A stretch of DNA of 64,000 nucleotides, taken from assembly GCF_039973015.1 (NCBI RefSeq), contig NZ_JBDWLT010000003.1:62001-126000 (forward strand). The letters are read 5' to 3'. The DNA is from Parvibaculum sp039973015. GTDB lineage: Bacteria > Pseudomonadota > Alphaproteobacteria > Parvibaculales > Parvibaculaceae. Both the position numbers and the translations under genes were made by a program. This document shows, piece by piece, positions 25,539 through 34,013 of the stretch. Numbering within the stretch: the stretch's first letter is position 1; each line of letters starts with the position of its first letter. A model generated the notes under the pieces. The model saw only the letters and a list, made by a program, of their open reading frames with translations, made no database searches and was not told the origin of the DNA.

Positions 25539-26567
25539 TCAGTTCTCAAACAGCTTTTCGCAGCCCGTATCCGCGATGATATTGTTCACCGCCTTCCGGT
25601 CCGCCTCGCTCAGCGCAGCATGTTTTTCGCGCAGCCACTGGAGACATTTTCCCTGATAGGGGAAGGGCTGCTGCACCCACGGCTTGCCGTCGATCTCCGT
25701 CTTGACCTGTTCTGCTCCCTCCATCAGTGCCTTCGCGTTGGCGAGAAGGGCAGGCACATAGACGCGGCCCACTTCCGCAAGCAACGCGCGTATGGCGTCA
25801 GGAACGGCGTCTCGCTTCATCCAGTCTGTTTCGGTGGGTGTCAGGCCTGAAAGGTCTTCCATCAGGTCGACCCAGGCAAAGACGCGCGGCGCATGCTTCA
25901 GCGTTTCATCCATCGGCGTTGGATCGAAATGCGTAAGCTGCGTCAGCTGGCCATAGGCGCCGAAGTCGCTGCCGCCCGGCCGTTGGCCCATCAGGAAAGG
26001 CTGCGTTTCGAGAATCTTCTTCATCGCTTCGAGATAGCGCAGATAGCTGGCTTCGATGACAGGCGCGGTCGTGTCGTTGGAGCCGACCACATAGAGCCGC
26101 GAGATCTGCCTGTCCGCGAAGACCTTGCCCATTTTCTGCATGTCGTCTTCGGGTGCCGAAATGCCGCGCCAGCGTGGCAGAATGGCGGCCGCTCGATCGA
26201 TGTCAGGACGGTAATACCAGCGATAGTGAAACATCGCCTTGGTCAGCCATTCGTCTGCATAATCCTCAAGCAGGTAGTCGAGAAATTCGATCACGGGATC
26301 GCTCGGCACCACGGCTCGCCCGGAGAACGCCGCTTCGAAGCGGCGGATCAGCGGTGTCGAGTCGACAGCCGCCTGATACGTGCCGCCCTTCTCCTTCAGA
26401 TAGAAGGTCGGCAGCAACGCCACTTTCGGCGCCGGCAACTCCTTGGGCACGTGTCCCGACAACAGGAAGCGATAGGGAATGTGCCGGTAGCGCAGCACGG
26501 CGAGCATCTTGCGCGTATAGGGCGAGCCGGGTGCGCCGCTGAGCAGCAGGGGTGTTTCGAGCGTCAA
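25539..26567 (-). CDS. Glutathione S-transferase family protein
   Basis: A 342-residue protein with an N-terminal thioredoxin-like domain (about 3-80; LSGAPGSPYTRKMLAVLRYRHIPYRFL, with a Ser-Pro-Tyr turn in place of a Cys) and a long helical C-terminal domain carrying DYLLEDYADEWLTKAMFHYRW. It is longer than classical GSTs. The start is a TTG at 26567 with GGGAGAAG just upstream; an open frame extending to 26774 is a shadow over the upstream gene. It follows the DUF2855 gene by 34 bases, so the two should be co-transcribed. Conjugation or isomerisation of an electrophile is likely but unproven. Confidence 0.8.
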   Translation of the reverse strand: MTLETPLLLSGAPGSPYTRKMLAVLRYRHIPYRFLLSGHVPKELPAPKVALLPTFYLKEKGGTYQAAVDSTPLIRRFEAAFSGRAVVPSDPVIEFLDYLLEDYADEWLTKAMFHYRWYYRPDIDRAAAILPRWRGISAPEDDMQKMGKVFADRQISRLYVVGSNDTTAPVIEASYLRYLEAMKKILETQPFLMGQRPGGSDFGAYGQLTQLTHFDPTPMDETLKHAPRVFAWVDLMEDLSGLTPTETDWMKRDAVPDAIRALLAEVGRVYVPALLANAKALMEGAEQVKTEIDGKPWVQQPFPYQGKCLQWLREKHAALSEADRKAVNNIIADTGCEKLFEN

Positions 26568-26601
26568 TTTCTTCTCCCTTTTGTCTTTGTCTTGAAGGCG
26601 C

Positions 26602-27675
26602 CTATTTGAAGCCGAAAAGGTGCCCTTCCGCCGGGTTGATCTTGCCCGCAAGCATGTCGGCATAGACTTTCGAAATCGCGCCTTCGCCCTTGCCATGCTC
26701 GATCTTGATCCAGTCCCCGGCCGCGCTGGCATAGGCGTTCCAGCTTTCGGTGAGCTTGCGGTCGAAACCGTCACGGCCCCAATCGTCGCTGCGTTTTTTC
26801 ATCTGATCCGGCGCAAAGAAGAAGCGCGGCTTTGCGCCAGGCAGGTCGTCGGGTGGGCGCGGCGCGTCCTTGTGTGAGAGGCCGACGGTGGTGCTCTCCA
26901 CAATGTTGTCGCCGAAATGCCTGTGAACCGAGGCGAGCACGTCGCCATCGCCAGCGAAGTCTGCGACCGCTGTGGGTATGCTGGCATCGAGCGTTGCCAC
27001 ATCGCCATAGGTCGCGGTCTTGTCGTAATAGCCGAGCCCCTCCACGAATGCCTTGTTGCCGGCAGAGGTAAGCCCGACCGCTTCCGGCCCTGCCGGCCGC
27101 CGCCGATGCAGGCCATAGGCAAGCGCGAGCCCGGTTTTCGACGAAGCGCTGAGGATCAGCACCTGTTTCGCGCCGAAGAAATCATTGTCGTCGAGCCAGT
27201 CATCGATCAGGAACGAAGTCGTATAGAGCGGACGCAGCACGGGTTCGAGGTCGTCATGGGCTCTCGTATTCTCGACCCGCGTGTAGCTGTTATAGACCGG
27301 GTGCAACTCGCGGCGTTGCTTGTAGAGGTCGAGGAAGCTCTCGTCCGTCACCTTCTCCGGCTGCATCACGAGATGGGTCGCCATTGGCAGGTAGCCATAG
27401 ATGCGCTCACCTTCCGTGACATCCTTGCATTTCGATTGTGTGACGCGCGCAAAGCCCCAGACGGGAATTTTCCCCCAACTGTCTTCGGCAGGAAAAAATG
27501 ACCAGTAATTCAGCATGTCACCGGCGACTGCATAGGTGATGTTGTTGGCCGTGAGGGCGAATTTTTCGACCTCGACGAGTATCTGACCCTCTTCAATCTC
27601 GGCAATACGGTCGACCCATTTCGTCTGCCCGTAATCTGGCCGGTTCACGACAAATTCGCGAATGGTGATACTCAT
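26602..27675 (-). CDS. DUF2855 family protein
   Basis: A 357-residue protein recognised as DUF2855. The N-terminal half resembles the GroES-like part of medium-chain dehydrogenases (QILVEVEKFALTANNITYAVAGDMLNYWSFFP, WGKIPVWGFARV), and a central LILSASSKTGLALAYGL looks like a nucleotide-binding turn, yet the usual GxGxxG is absent. Function of the family is not established. It is the first gene of a two-gene unit with the GST-like gene and is divergent from a DUF1330 gene. The intergenic DNA holds a promoter-like sequence and an inverted repeat. Confidence 0.8.
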   Translation of the reverse strand: MSITIREFVVNRPDYGQTKWVDRIAEIEEGQILVEVEKFALTANNITYAVAGDMLNYWSFFPAEDSWGKIPVWGFARVTQSKCKDVTEGERIYGYLPMATHLVMQPEKVTDESFLDLYKQRRELHPVYNSYTRVENTRAHDDLEPVLRPLYTTSFLIDDWLDDNDFFGAKQVLILSASSKTGLALAYGLHRRRPAGPEAVGLTSAGNKAFVEGLGYYDKTATYGDVATLDASIPTAVADFAGDGDVLASVHRHFGDNIVESTTVGLSHKDAPRPPDDLPGAKPRFFFAPDQMKKRSDDWGRDGFDRKLTESWNAYASAAGDWIKIEHGKGEGAISKVYADMLAGKINPAEGHLFGFK

Positions 27676-27790
27676 ATCAGCCTCCCTGGTTGGCCTCTTT
27701 CTGACGGTTGACGCTTATTCTGCATCAGCCCGCCGCCTTTTTCGCGAGATTTGTCTTCCCTTGGCCTCGGTGTTTTGCGGGGGCGTCGTC

Positions 27791-27838
27791 TTGACCGGGC
27801 ACCGCATATCGTCAATAAAATGGCATTTAAAATGTCAT
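27791..27838 (+). promoter_or_regulatory. Predicted promoter with overlapping operator palindrome
   Basis: TTGACC (27791-27796), a 17-base spacer and AATAAA (27814-27819) form a plausible sigma-70 promoter for the DUF1330 gene. Directly after it, 27820-27838 is a 19-base inverted repeat (ATGGCATTT, A, AAATGTCAT; one mismatch). Placement just past the -10 is typical of a repressor site. The same bases also read TTAA-N7-TTAA (27827-27841), so a CtrA-type site is an alternative. Confidence 0.4.
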
Positions 27839-27891
27839 TAAATGAAAGCCCGGTCCAGCTTCAATCGAACGGACCCGGAGGAAAGGCAGAC

Positions 27892-28311
27892 ATGAAAGTC
27901 GAGAATGCGGTGCGCCCCTCGGACGAACAGCTGAAGTCGTTTTTTGCCGATGCCGGTACGGACCGGGACGGACCTGTCGTCATGGTCAATCTGCTGAAAT
28001 TCCGTGAGCGGGCTGTCTATCCCGATGGCAGCGATGCGCATCTGTCAGGCTTCGAAGCCTATATCCGCTATGGCAAGGAGGTTTCGAAGATCCTCGCGAA
28101 GATTGGCGGACGAATGGTCTACAATGGCCTGGTCGATGGCCTCATGCTCGGGGAATGCGAAGAACTCTGGGACCAGGTTGCTCTGGTTGAATATCCCTCT
28201 CGCGCAGTCTTTCTGGAAATGGTTGTATCGCCCGAGTATCGCGCGATCGAAGTTCACCGCGAGGCGGGGCTTGCAGGCCAGTTGAATATAGGAACCCGCT
28301 CGCCCGGTTAG
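27892..28311 (+). CDS. DUF1330 domain-containing protein
   Basis: A 139-residue protein with the DUF1330 ferredoxin-like pattern: VVMVNLLKFRERA, FEAYIRYGKEVSKILAKIGGRMVYNG and QVALVEYPSRAVFLEMVVSPEYRAIEVHREAGL. Family function is not firmly known; related folds bind small organic ligands or act in catabolism. The ATG at 27892 has a clear GGAGGAAAG ribosome site and is preferred over earlier in-frame starts. It is divergent from the DUF2855/GST pair and convergent with a sulfotransferase gene three bases away. Confidence 0.82.
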   Translation: MKVENAVRPSDEQLKSFFADAGTDRDGPVVMVNLLKFRERAVYPDGSDAHLSGFEAYIRYGKEVSKILAKIGGRMVYNGLVDGLMLGECEELWDQVALVEYPSRAVFLEMVVSPEYRAIEVHREAGLAGQLNIGTRSPG

Positions 28312-28314
28312 CCT

Positions 28315-29370
28315 TTACCAGCGCTTCATTCGGCCGGGTAGGGCGGAAAGAATTCGTTTGCGCGGCTTTGCGTGTGCTCTGGCGATTTGTTTCTGCCTTC
28401 TGCGCTCGGCAATGAGGTTGTTCACAAGCTCGACCGTGTTCGACGTGTCGATGATTGCGCGTTCTTCATTGGCGTTTCCCAGCAAAAGGTCGGGGTCGAA
28501 CCTGTTTTCCATGCCCAGGAACTCTTCGAAGAAACTCTCGTTGGAAAGGCGAAAGAATTCGAGGATGCGCCGTCTGTCGTCGGTTGCGAGGAAGTTGCCC
28601 GGCCTCTGGCCTGATGAAAAATGCTCGATCAGTGCTTTGCTGGCAGGCCCGTATAGGCTGGGGTCTTTAACGAGGCTCTTGTACACGCGAATATGTTCGA
28701 TAGCCTCGAGCGTGGGACTCTTGTTCGACTTTTCAGGTGCTGTGTCCTGGGCGAGTTGTATAAGTGCCCCGTTTCCGAGCATGGCCATGAAATCCGACCG
28801 GATGTCCTCCATGCCGTCAAAGAGCCGGGCGGCAATCCGGTCTTTGCCGAGGTTCTTCGCCCATACACGTCCACGGCGATAAAAGTCGAGCCCCCTGCTC
28901 ATTCGGTGTGGCTCGTCGAGAAACGAGTGGATCGGTTCCGTGAACTGGCGGCGTGCAACCTTCACCCGTTGGGTGAAGCTGGAAACATAGGCATCGTCCT
29001 GCCGCCGCGGATAGAAAACGATCTGGATATCGAAACTGGCAAAGGCGTCCAGAAGCCTGTGAACAGCCTCTGGACGCATGGCGAAGAATTCTTCCGAGGA
29101 CAGCACGACTGTATGTGCGTCGGTATTTTCAATCTGATGGTGCAGGTCATCCAGCGTGACCTTCAGATCAGGTATATCGCCATTCTTGGGGTCGGCTTTC
29201 CGGCGGAGTGCAAATCCCAGCCTGCGCTGAGACTGCCAGTTATGTGCGTCGTCCTCAGGATAGAAAATCCCTTCTTCGAGCAATCGGTCGCGCTGCGCCC
29301 GCAGGAACCACTGCAACGACGAAGTGCCGGTCTTCGGCGGCCCTATATGAATAAACAGCTTTCTGCCCAA
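28315..29370 (-). CDS. Sulfotransferase-like protein
   Basis: A 351-residue protein with an N-terminal PAPS-type P-loop (IHIGPPKTGTSSLQWFL, about 7-23) and a later VVLSSEEFF and FYPRRQDDAYVSSFTQRV that would hold the 3'-phosphate site. The C-terminus is basic (RKRILSALPGRMKRW). Start is a TTG at 29370; just upstream on the coding strand is a run of nine G, which would act as, or disturb, the ribosome site. A second sulfotransferase sits at 5146 and a sulfatase at 32346, so sulfate chemistry recurs in the window. The acceptor is unknown. Confidence 0.75.
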   Translation of the reverse strand: MGRKLFIHIGPPKTGTSSLQWFLRAQRDRLLEEGIFYPEDDAHNWQSQRRLGFALRRKADPKNGDIPDLKVTLDDLHHQIENTDAHTVVLSSEEFFAMRPEAVHRLLDAFASFDIQIVFYPRRQDDAYVSSFTQRVKVARRQFTEPIHSFLDEPHRMSRGLDFYRRGRVWAKNLGKDRIAARLFDGMEDIRSDFMAMLGNGALIQLAQDTAPEKSNKSPTLEAIEHIRVYKSLVKDPSLYGPASKALIEHFSSGQRPGNFLATDDRRRILEFFRLSNESFFEEFLGMENRFDPDLLLGNANEERAIIDTSNTVELVNNLIAERRRQKQIARAHAKPRKRILSALPGRMKRW

Positions 29371-29382
29371 AACTTGTCCGAG

Positions 29383-29391
29383 CCCCCCCCC
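29383..29391. repeat. Nine-base C/G homopolymer ahead of the sulfotransferase start
   Basis: A run of nine C on the + strand (nine G on the coding strand) lies 12 bases upstream of the TTG start at 29370. Homopolymer G tracts change length by slippage and often tune surface-modifying genes; here it replaces a normal ribosome binding site. Confidence 0.6.
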
Positions 29392-29611
29392 GCAACAAAG
29401 CCTCGAAGGGTGTACTCGCGAGGCTGAAATATGAATTGTCCGGTTTTACCCTGCCGTGTCTTCCCGGTGAACCCCGGACTTTTTAGTGCCCCCTTGTGAC
29501 CTGCGCCGTCGCGGCGCATCATATCCGCTCGCTGCGCCCGGAAAATCGTGCGGGGCAGCCTTCCGGGGAGGGAAGGTCGTGCAGCGAAGACAAATGGAGG
29601 AGGGGAAGCAT

Positions 29612-31306
29612 ATGGCGCGACGGCAGAAGGACGAATTCGGTCCGGGCATTGGTGAGGAGGCTGCGGAAACGCCAAATGTACTCAGCCCCATCGTCGGCAT
29701 AAGCCGCGAGGACGTACTATCCGCCATTGGCTCGATTGCCGGCGGTGCCGTTCGTCAGCCGTTCACATTCATGCAGCACATCGGCTCCTTTGGCCGCAAT
29801 CTGGTGGATATCGTTGGCGGGCAGCAAAAATTCGCGCCGCAACCGAAGGACCGCCGCTTCATTGATCCTGCCTGGCAGAAAAGCCCTGTCTATCGGCGTC
29901 TGATGCAAGGGTGGCTCGCCTTCCAGACAGAGATGCATGGTTTCATCAAGTCTCTGGAGCTTGATCCGGTCGAGCACGGTCGCGCCATGCTCGTTGCCGA
30001 CATCATGATCGACGCGGTTGCCCCGACAAATACCTTTGTCGGCAACCCCTCCGCGGTAAAGCTCGCTCTTGATACGGGGGGCACATCGCTGGTGCAGGGC
30101 CTTCGTCACGCCCTTGACGATCTGCGCAACAATCACGGCATGCCCTCGCAGGTCGACAAGACGCCCTTCAAGGTCGGGGAGAACCTCGCCACCACCGAAG
30201 GCTCCGTCGTCTATCGCAACGAGATGCTGGAACTTATTCAGTATACGCCGAAGACGGGGAAGGTGCATGCGATGCCGCTCCTCTTCGTGCCGCCTCAGAT
30301 CAACAAATATTATGTGCTCGACCTCACGCCCGAAAAGAGCATGTCGCGCTATCTCGTCGATCAGGGTTTTCAGGTTTTCGTGGTGAGCTGGCGCAATCCG
30401 GGGCCGGAATATCGTGATTGGGGTCTCGCGGATTATGTCTCCGCCCTCGTGGATGTGATCGGTGTCGTCACCGGCATCACAGGGTCGGAGAAGGTGAACA
30501 TTTCCGGCGGTTGCTCTGGCGGCATCACCACGGCGACGCTGCTGAGCTATCTCGCGGCCAAGGGCGACAAGCGCGTCAACTCTGTCACCTTCTGGGTCTG
30601 TGTCCTCGACCCGCGTATGGAAGACAGCGACGTCGGCGTCCTTGTGACGAAACGCGGCATCGAGATGGCGCGCAAAAGGTCGGCAAAAAAGGGTGTGCTT
30701 GCGGGTTCCGATTTATCGCGCGTCTTTGCCTGGCTCCGCCCGAACGATCTGGTCTGGAACTATGTGGTGAACAATTATCTGCATGGTCAGAAGCCGCCGG
30801 CTTTCGACGTGCTCTACTGGAACAACGACTCGACAAACCTCACCGCCGCGCTTCACTCCGACTATCTCTCGCTCTACGAGACGCAGCCTTTCGCCAATCC
30901 GGGTAAGGAGCAAATTCTCGACCAGCCGATCGATCTCGGAAAGGTCGATATCGACGCCTTCATCGTCGGCGGTGTGACGGATCACATCACGCCGTGGAAA
31001 GCCTGCTACCGCACCACCCAGATGCTGAGCGGCAAGCGTGAGTTCGTTCTGTCGAACAGTGGGCATATCCAGGCGATTCTGAACCCGCCGGGCAATCCGA
31101 AGGCAAAATATTTTGTTAACGGCGATCTGCCCGAAACTGCGGATGAATGGGCCGCTGGTGCAAGCGAAGTGCAGGGTTCCTGGTGGGAACGCTGGGGAAC
31201 ATGGCTTGGCGAACGCTCGGGTGAAATGGTCCTTGCACCGAAAAAAACCGGAAACCGGAAGTACAAGCCTTTGGATCCCGCTCCGGGGACCTATGTATTA
31301 GGCTAG
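29612..31306 (+). CDS. phaC: Poly(3-hydroxyalkanoate) synthase (class II-like)
   Basis: Polymerises hydroxyacyl-CoA into storage polyester on granules. The 564-residue protein has the catalytic triad of PhaC: Cys301 in NISGGCSGGI, Asp in GGVTDHITPW, and His in SNSGHIQAILNPPGNPKA. The last two blocks are typical of class I/II enzymes, and no PhaE or PhaR is adjacent. The nucleophile elbow GGCSGG departs slightly from the more common G-A-C-A-G-G. The ATG at 29612 follows GGAGGAGGGG. A putative PHA depolymerase follows after 39 bases and a terminator closes the pair. Confidence 0.9.
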   Translation: MARRQKDEFGPGIGEEAAETPNVLSPIVGISREDVLSAIGSIAGGAVRQPFTFMQHIGSFGRNLVDIVGGQQKFAPQPKDRRFIDPAWQKSPVYRRLMQGWLAFQTEMHGFIKSLELDPVEHGRAMLVADIMIDAVAPTNTFVGNPSAVKLALDTGGTSLVQGLRHALDDLRNNHGMPSQVDKTPFKVGENLATTEGSVVYRNEMLELIQYTPKTGKVHAMPLLFVPPQINKYYVLDLTPEKSMSRYLVDQGFQVFVVSWRNPGPEYRDWGLADYVSALVDVIGVVTGITGSEKVNISGGCSGGITTATLLSYLAAKGDKRVNSVTFWVCVLDPRMEDSDVGVLVTKRGIEMARKRSAKKGVLAGSDLSRVFAWLRPNDLVWNYVVNNYLHGQKPPAFDVLYWNNDSTNLTAALHSDYLSLYETQPFANPGKEQILDQPIDLGKVDIDAFIVGGVTDHITPWKACYRTTQMLSGKREFVLSNSGHIQAILNPPGNPKAKYFVNGDLPETADEWAAGASEVQGSWWERWGTWLGERSGEMVLAPKKTGNRKYKPLDPAPGTYVLG

Positions 31307-31345
31307 AACCATCGATATGAGTCGGAACCGCCCCGGAGCCATTGA

Positions 31346-32227
31346 ATGAGTGAAAGAAAACCCCGATACCGCGACATCCGAGTCGGATCGAACGTACTCC
31401 GCACCGCGGTTTGGGAAGGCAAGGGACCGGGACGCCCGCTGCTTTTCTTCAACGGTATCGGTGCGAATATCGAGTTGATCGCACCCTTCGCCGAAGCTCT
31501 GCATGACCGCGATGTGATCGCCTTCGATGCGCCGGGTGTCGGTGGTTCTCCGTCTGCGTCCTTTCCCTACCGCCCCTGGCAGTTCGCGCGCATGGCCGCC
31601 GGTATTCTCGACCGGCTCGGCTATGACGAAGTGGATGTCATGGGCGTCTCCTGGGGCGGCGCGATGGCGCAGCAATTCGCCTTTCAGTTCGGCAAGCGCG
31701 TCAACCGGCTGATCCTTGCCGCGACTTCGGCCGGCATGTTCATGGTGCCGGGCAAACCGCGTGCATTGATGAAGCTCGCGCATCCGCGCCGCTACATGGA
31801 CCCGGCCTACATGCTTCGCCATTTCGAGATGCTCTATGGCGACGAGGGCGACGGTGCGGATGGTCATGCAAAGCGCCTGCGTGCGCCGTCGACCCGTGGC
31901 TACTTCTATCAGTTGCTCGCCGGGATGGGCTGGACGAGCCTTCCTTTCCTTCCTTTTATCTCGCAGCCGACGCTGGTGCTCGCGGGCGAGAACGACCAGA
32001 TCGTTCCTCTCGTGAACGCAAAGCTCCTCGCACAGCTCATTCCCGACGCTCGTCTTGAAACGGTTTCGGGCGGCCATCTCTTTCTCGTATCGCAGATGAA
32101 CGAGATTTTGCCGTTGATCACCTCTTTCCTCGATGAAGAGCCGCAGCGGCGTCCATTCGCCGCCAGCCCTTTCCGGGGCGAACGCCGGTTCCGGGGCACC
32201 GGCCGCCAGGCCCGGCCCGCCGCCTGA
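31346..32227 (+). CDS. phaZ: Intracellular PHA depolymerase (alpha/beta hydrolase)
   Basis: A 293-residue alpha/beta hydrolase with nucleophile Ser102 in VMGVSWGGAMAQQ, the acid in AGENDQIVPL and the catalytic His in SGGHLFLVS. The stretches LLFFNGIGANIELIAPF and YRPWQFARM match, as far as I recall, the medium-chain-length PHA depolymerase family that mobilises the polymer. Its position 39 bases behind phaC supports this; a general esterase is the alternative. The last 30 residues are Arg/Pro-rich. A strong terminator follows the stop. Confidence 0.82.
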   Translation: MSERKPRYRDIRVGSNVLRTAVWEGKGPGRPLLFFNGIGANIELIAPFAEALHDRDVIAFDAPGVGGSPSASFPYRPWQFARMAAGILDRLGYDEVDVMGVSWGGAMAQQFAFQFGKRVNRLILAATSAGMFMVPGKPRALMKLAHPRRYMDPAYMLRHFEMLYGDEGDGADGHAKRLRAPSTRGYFYQLLAGMGWTSLPFLPFISQPTLVLAGENDQIVPLVNAKLLAQLIPDARLETVSGGHLFLVSQMNEILPLITSFLDEEPQRRPFAASPFRGERRFRGTGRQARPAA

Positions 32228-32259
32228 CGCGCGGAGCCATTTCACGAAACGCGGAATAG

Positions 32260-32294
32260 GCAAGCGGGTCCTTCGGGGCCCGCTTGCTTATTCT
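32260..32294 (+). terminator. Rho-independent terminator after phaC-phaZ
   Basis: Stem GCAAGCGGGTCC (32260-32271), loop TTCG, and its complement (32276-32287, one G-U pair), followed by TTATTCTT. The UUCG loop and 12-base stem make it very stable. It starts 33 bases after the phaZ stop. Confidence 0.88.
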
Positions 32295-32304
32295 TCGCCC
32301 GGCG

Positions 32305-32329
32305 AGTATTAATGTTATACATTAATACT
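32305..32329. promoter_or_regulatory. Perfect 25-base inverted repeat, likely operator
   Basis: Arms AGTATTAATG (32305-32314) and its exact complement (32320-32329) flank TTATA. The element is AT-rich in GC-rich surroundings and ends 16 bases before the sulfatase ATG, between the phaZ terminator and the GGAGGGAG ribosome site. A weak -35/-10 (TTGCTT 32284, TATTAA 32307) would place the left arm over the -10. A dimeric repressor or activator of the sulfatase/FGE operon is the natural reading. Confidence 0.7.
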
Positions 32330-32345
32330 GGGAGGGAGCTGAGAC

Positions 32346-34001
32346 ATGAAAGTCGGAAAACGTGGCGTGGTCATCCTCGCCGCGCTCGTCGTCATTGGCG
32401 TTGTCGGTGTCGTGCTGTTTCAGCGCTACTGGTACTTCATCCCCGGCATAGTGCAGGAGCTGCGTGATCCTGTTCAGCCGAACCGCGAGGTGACATGGGA
32501 AGAAGGGCCGGCGGAGCCTGCCGTCCCCGCGGACCAGCGTCCGCCGAACATCATCGTGATCCTCGCCGACGATCTGGGCTTCAACGATCTGTCTTTCGGT
32601 GGCGGCGGCGTGGCCGGTGGCGCGGTTCCCACACCCAATATCGATTCCATCGCCAATGATGGCGTGGTCTTCGCCAATGGCTATGCCGGCAACGCTACCT
32701 GCGCACCGTCCCGCGCCGCCATCATGACGGGCCGCTATGCGACGCGCTTCGGTTTCGAGTTCACGCCCGCGCCGCCCCAGTTCGCGGAGACCATTGCGAC
32801 CTTTGCGGGCAATGGTGCGGTCTATTTCGCAGACCGCGAAAAGGACGTGCCCCATGTGGACGAGATGAGTGTGCCGGAAAGCGAGATCTATATTCCGAAA
32901 ATGCTGAAGGGGCAGGGCTACCACACGCTCATGCTCGGCAAATGGCATCTCGGCGGCACGGACACGACGCGCCCTGAAAAGCGCGGCTTCGATGAGGCTC
33001 TGGGCTTCATGCCGGGCGCCTCCCTCTTCCTGCCGAAGGACGATCCCAATGTCGTGAACTCGGTGCAGGATTTCGATCCCATCGACAGGTTTCTCTGGGC
33101 GAACCTGCCTTTTGCCGTTCAGTTCAATGGTGGCGACCGCTTCGAGCCGTCGGAATACATGACCGACTATTTCAGCAACGAAGCCGTGAAGGCGATCAGG
33201 GCAAACCGCAACCGCCCCTTCTTCATGTATCTCTCCTACAATGCGGTGCATACGCCGCTGCAGGCGCTGAAGTCGGACTACGACAAGCTGTCGGAGATCG
33301 AGGACCACACACTGCGCACCTACGCGGCGATGATCATGTCGCTGGATCGCGGCGTGGGCCGGGTGCTGGACGAATTGAAGGCGCAAGGTCTCGATGAAAA
33401 CACCATCGTGATCTTCACAAGCGACAATGGCGGCGCAAACTATGTTGGCCTGCCGGATATCAACGATCCCTATCGCGGCTGGAAGGCGACCTTCTTCGAA
33501 GGCGGCATTCACGTTCCCTTCTTCATGAAATGGCCGGGCCGGGTGCCTGCCGGCAAGGTCGTCGACCACCGCGCAGCTCATGTCGATATCTTCGCGACGG
33601 CAGCCGCAGCCGTGGGTGCGTCCCTCCCGCAGGATCGCATTTATGATGGCATGGACCTCGTGAAACTTGCGGACTCGACCGGCGGTCTTGGCGAGCGCCC
33701 GCTCTTCTTCCGCGATGGTGACTACAAGACGCTCCTCAAGGGCGACTGGAAGCTGCAGGTTTCCGCACGGCCGGAGAAAACCTGGCTCTTCAATCTCGCG
33801 GAAGATCCGGCCGAGCAGAAAAACCTCGCGGACGAAAACCCGGCCATGCTCGCCGGGATGATGGCTGCGCTTGAGGAGATAGACGCCACGCAGGCAAAGC
33901 CCATCTGGCCCGCACTCGTTGAGGCGCCCATAATGATCGACAGGCCGCTTGGCGGTGCGCCGCGCGGGCCGGAAGATGAATATATCTATTGGGCCAATTA
34001 G
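32346..34001 (+). CDS. Membrane-anchored sulfatase (arylsulfatase family)
   Basis: A 551-residue type I sulfatase. Residues 8-26 form one membrane helix without a cleavage site, so the catalytic domain should face the periplasm. The metal-binding pair is in IILADDLG-like sequence (Asp75-Asp76), and the formylglycine motif is Cys119-Ala-Pro-Ser-Arg followed by AAIMTGR. Further active-site blocks are LGKWHLGG and FTSDNGGAN. Cys119 must be oxidised to formylglycine for activity, and the next gene encodes a candidate enzyme for that, 12 bases away. Substrate (aryl, sterol or glycan sulfate) cannot be told. Confidence 0.92.
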   Translation: MKVGKRGVVILAALVVIGVVGVVLFQRYWYFIPGIVQELRDPVQPNREVTWEEGPAEPAVPADQRPPNIIVILADDLGFNDLSFGGGGVAGGAVPTPNIDSIANDGVVFANGYAGNATCAPSRAAIMTGRYATRFGFEFTPAPPQFAETIATFAGNGAVYFADREKDVPHVDEMSVPESEIYIPKMLKGQGYHTLMLGKWHLGGTDTTRPEKRGFDEALGFMPGASLFLPKDDPNVVNSVQDFDPIDRFLWANLPFAVQFNGGDRFEPSEYMTDYFSNEAVKAIRANRNRPFFMYLSYNAVHTPLQALKSDYDKLSEIEDHTLRTYAAMIMSLDRGVGRVLDELKAQGLDENTIVIFTSDNGGANYVGLPDINDPYRGWKATFFEGGIHVPFFMKWPGRVPAGKVVDHRAAHVDIFATAAAAVGASLPQDRIYDGMDLVKLADSTGGLGERPLFFRDGDYKTLLKGDWKLQVSARPEKTWLFNLAEDPAEQKNLADENPAMLAGMMAALEEIDATQAKPIWPALVEAPIMIDRPLGGAPRGPEDEYIYWAN

Positions 34002-34013
34002 GCAGCGGATATC

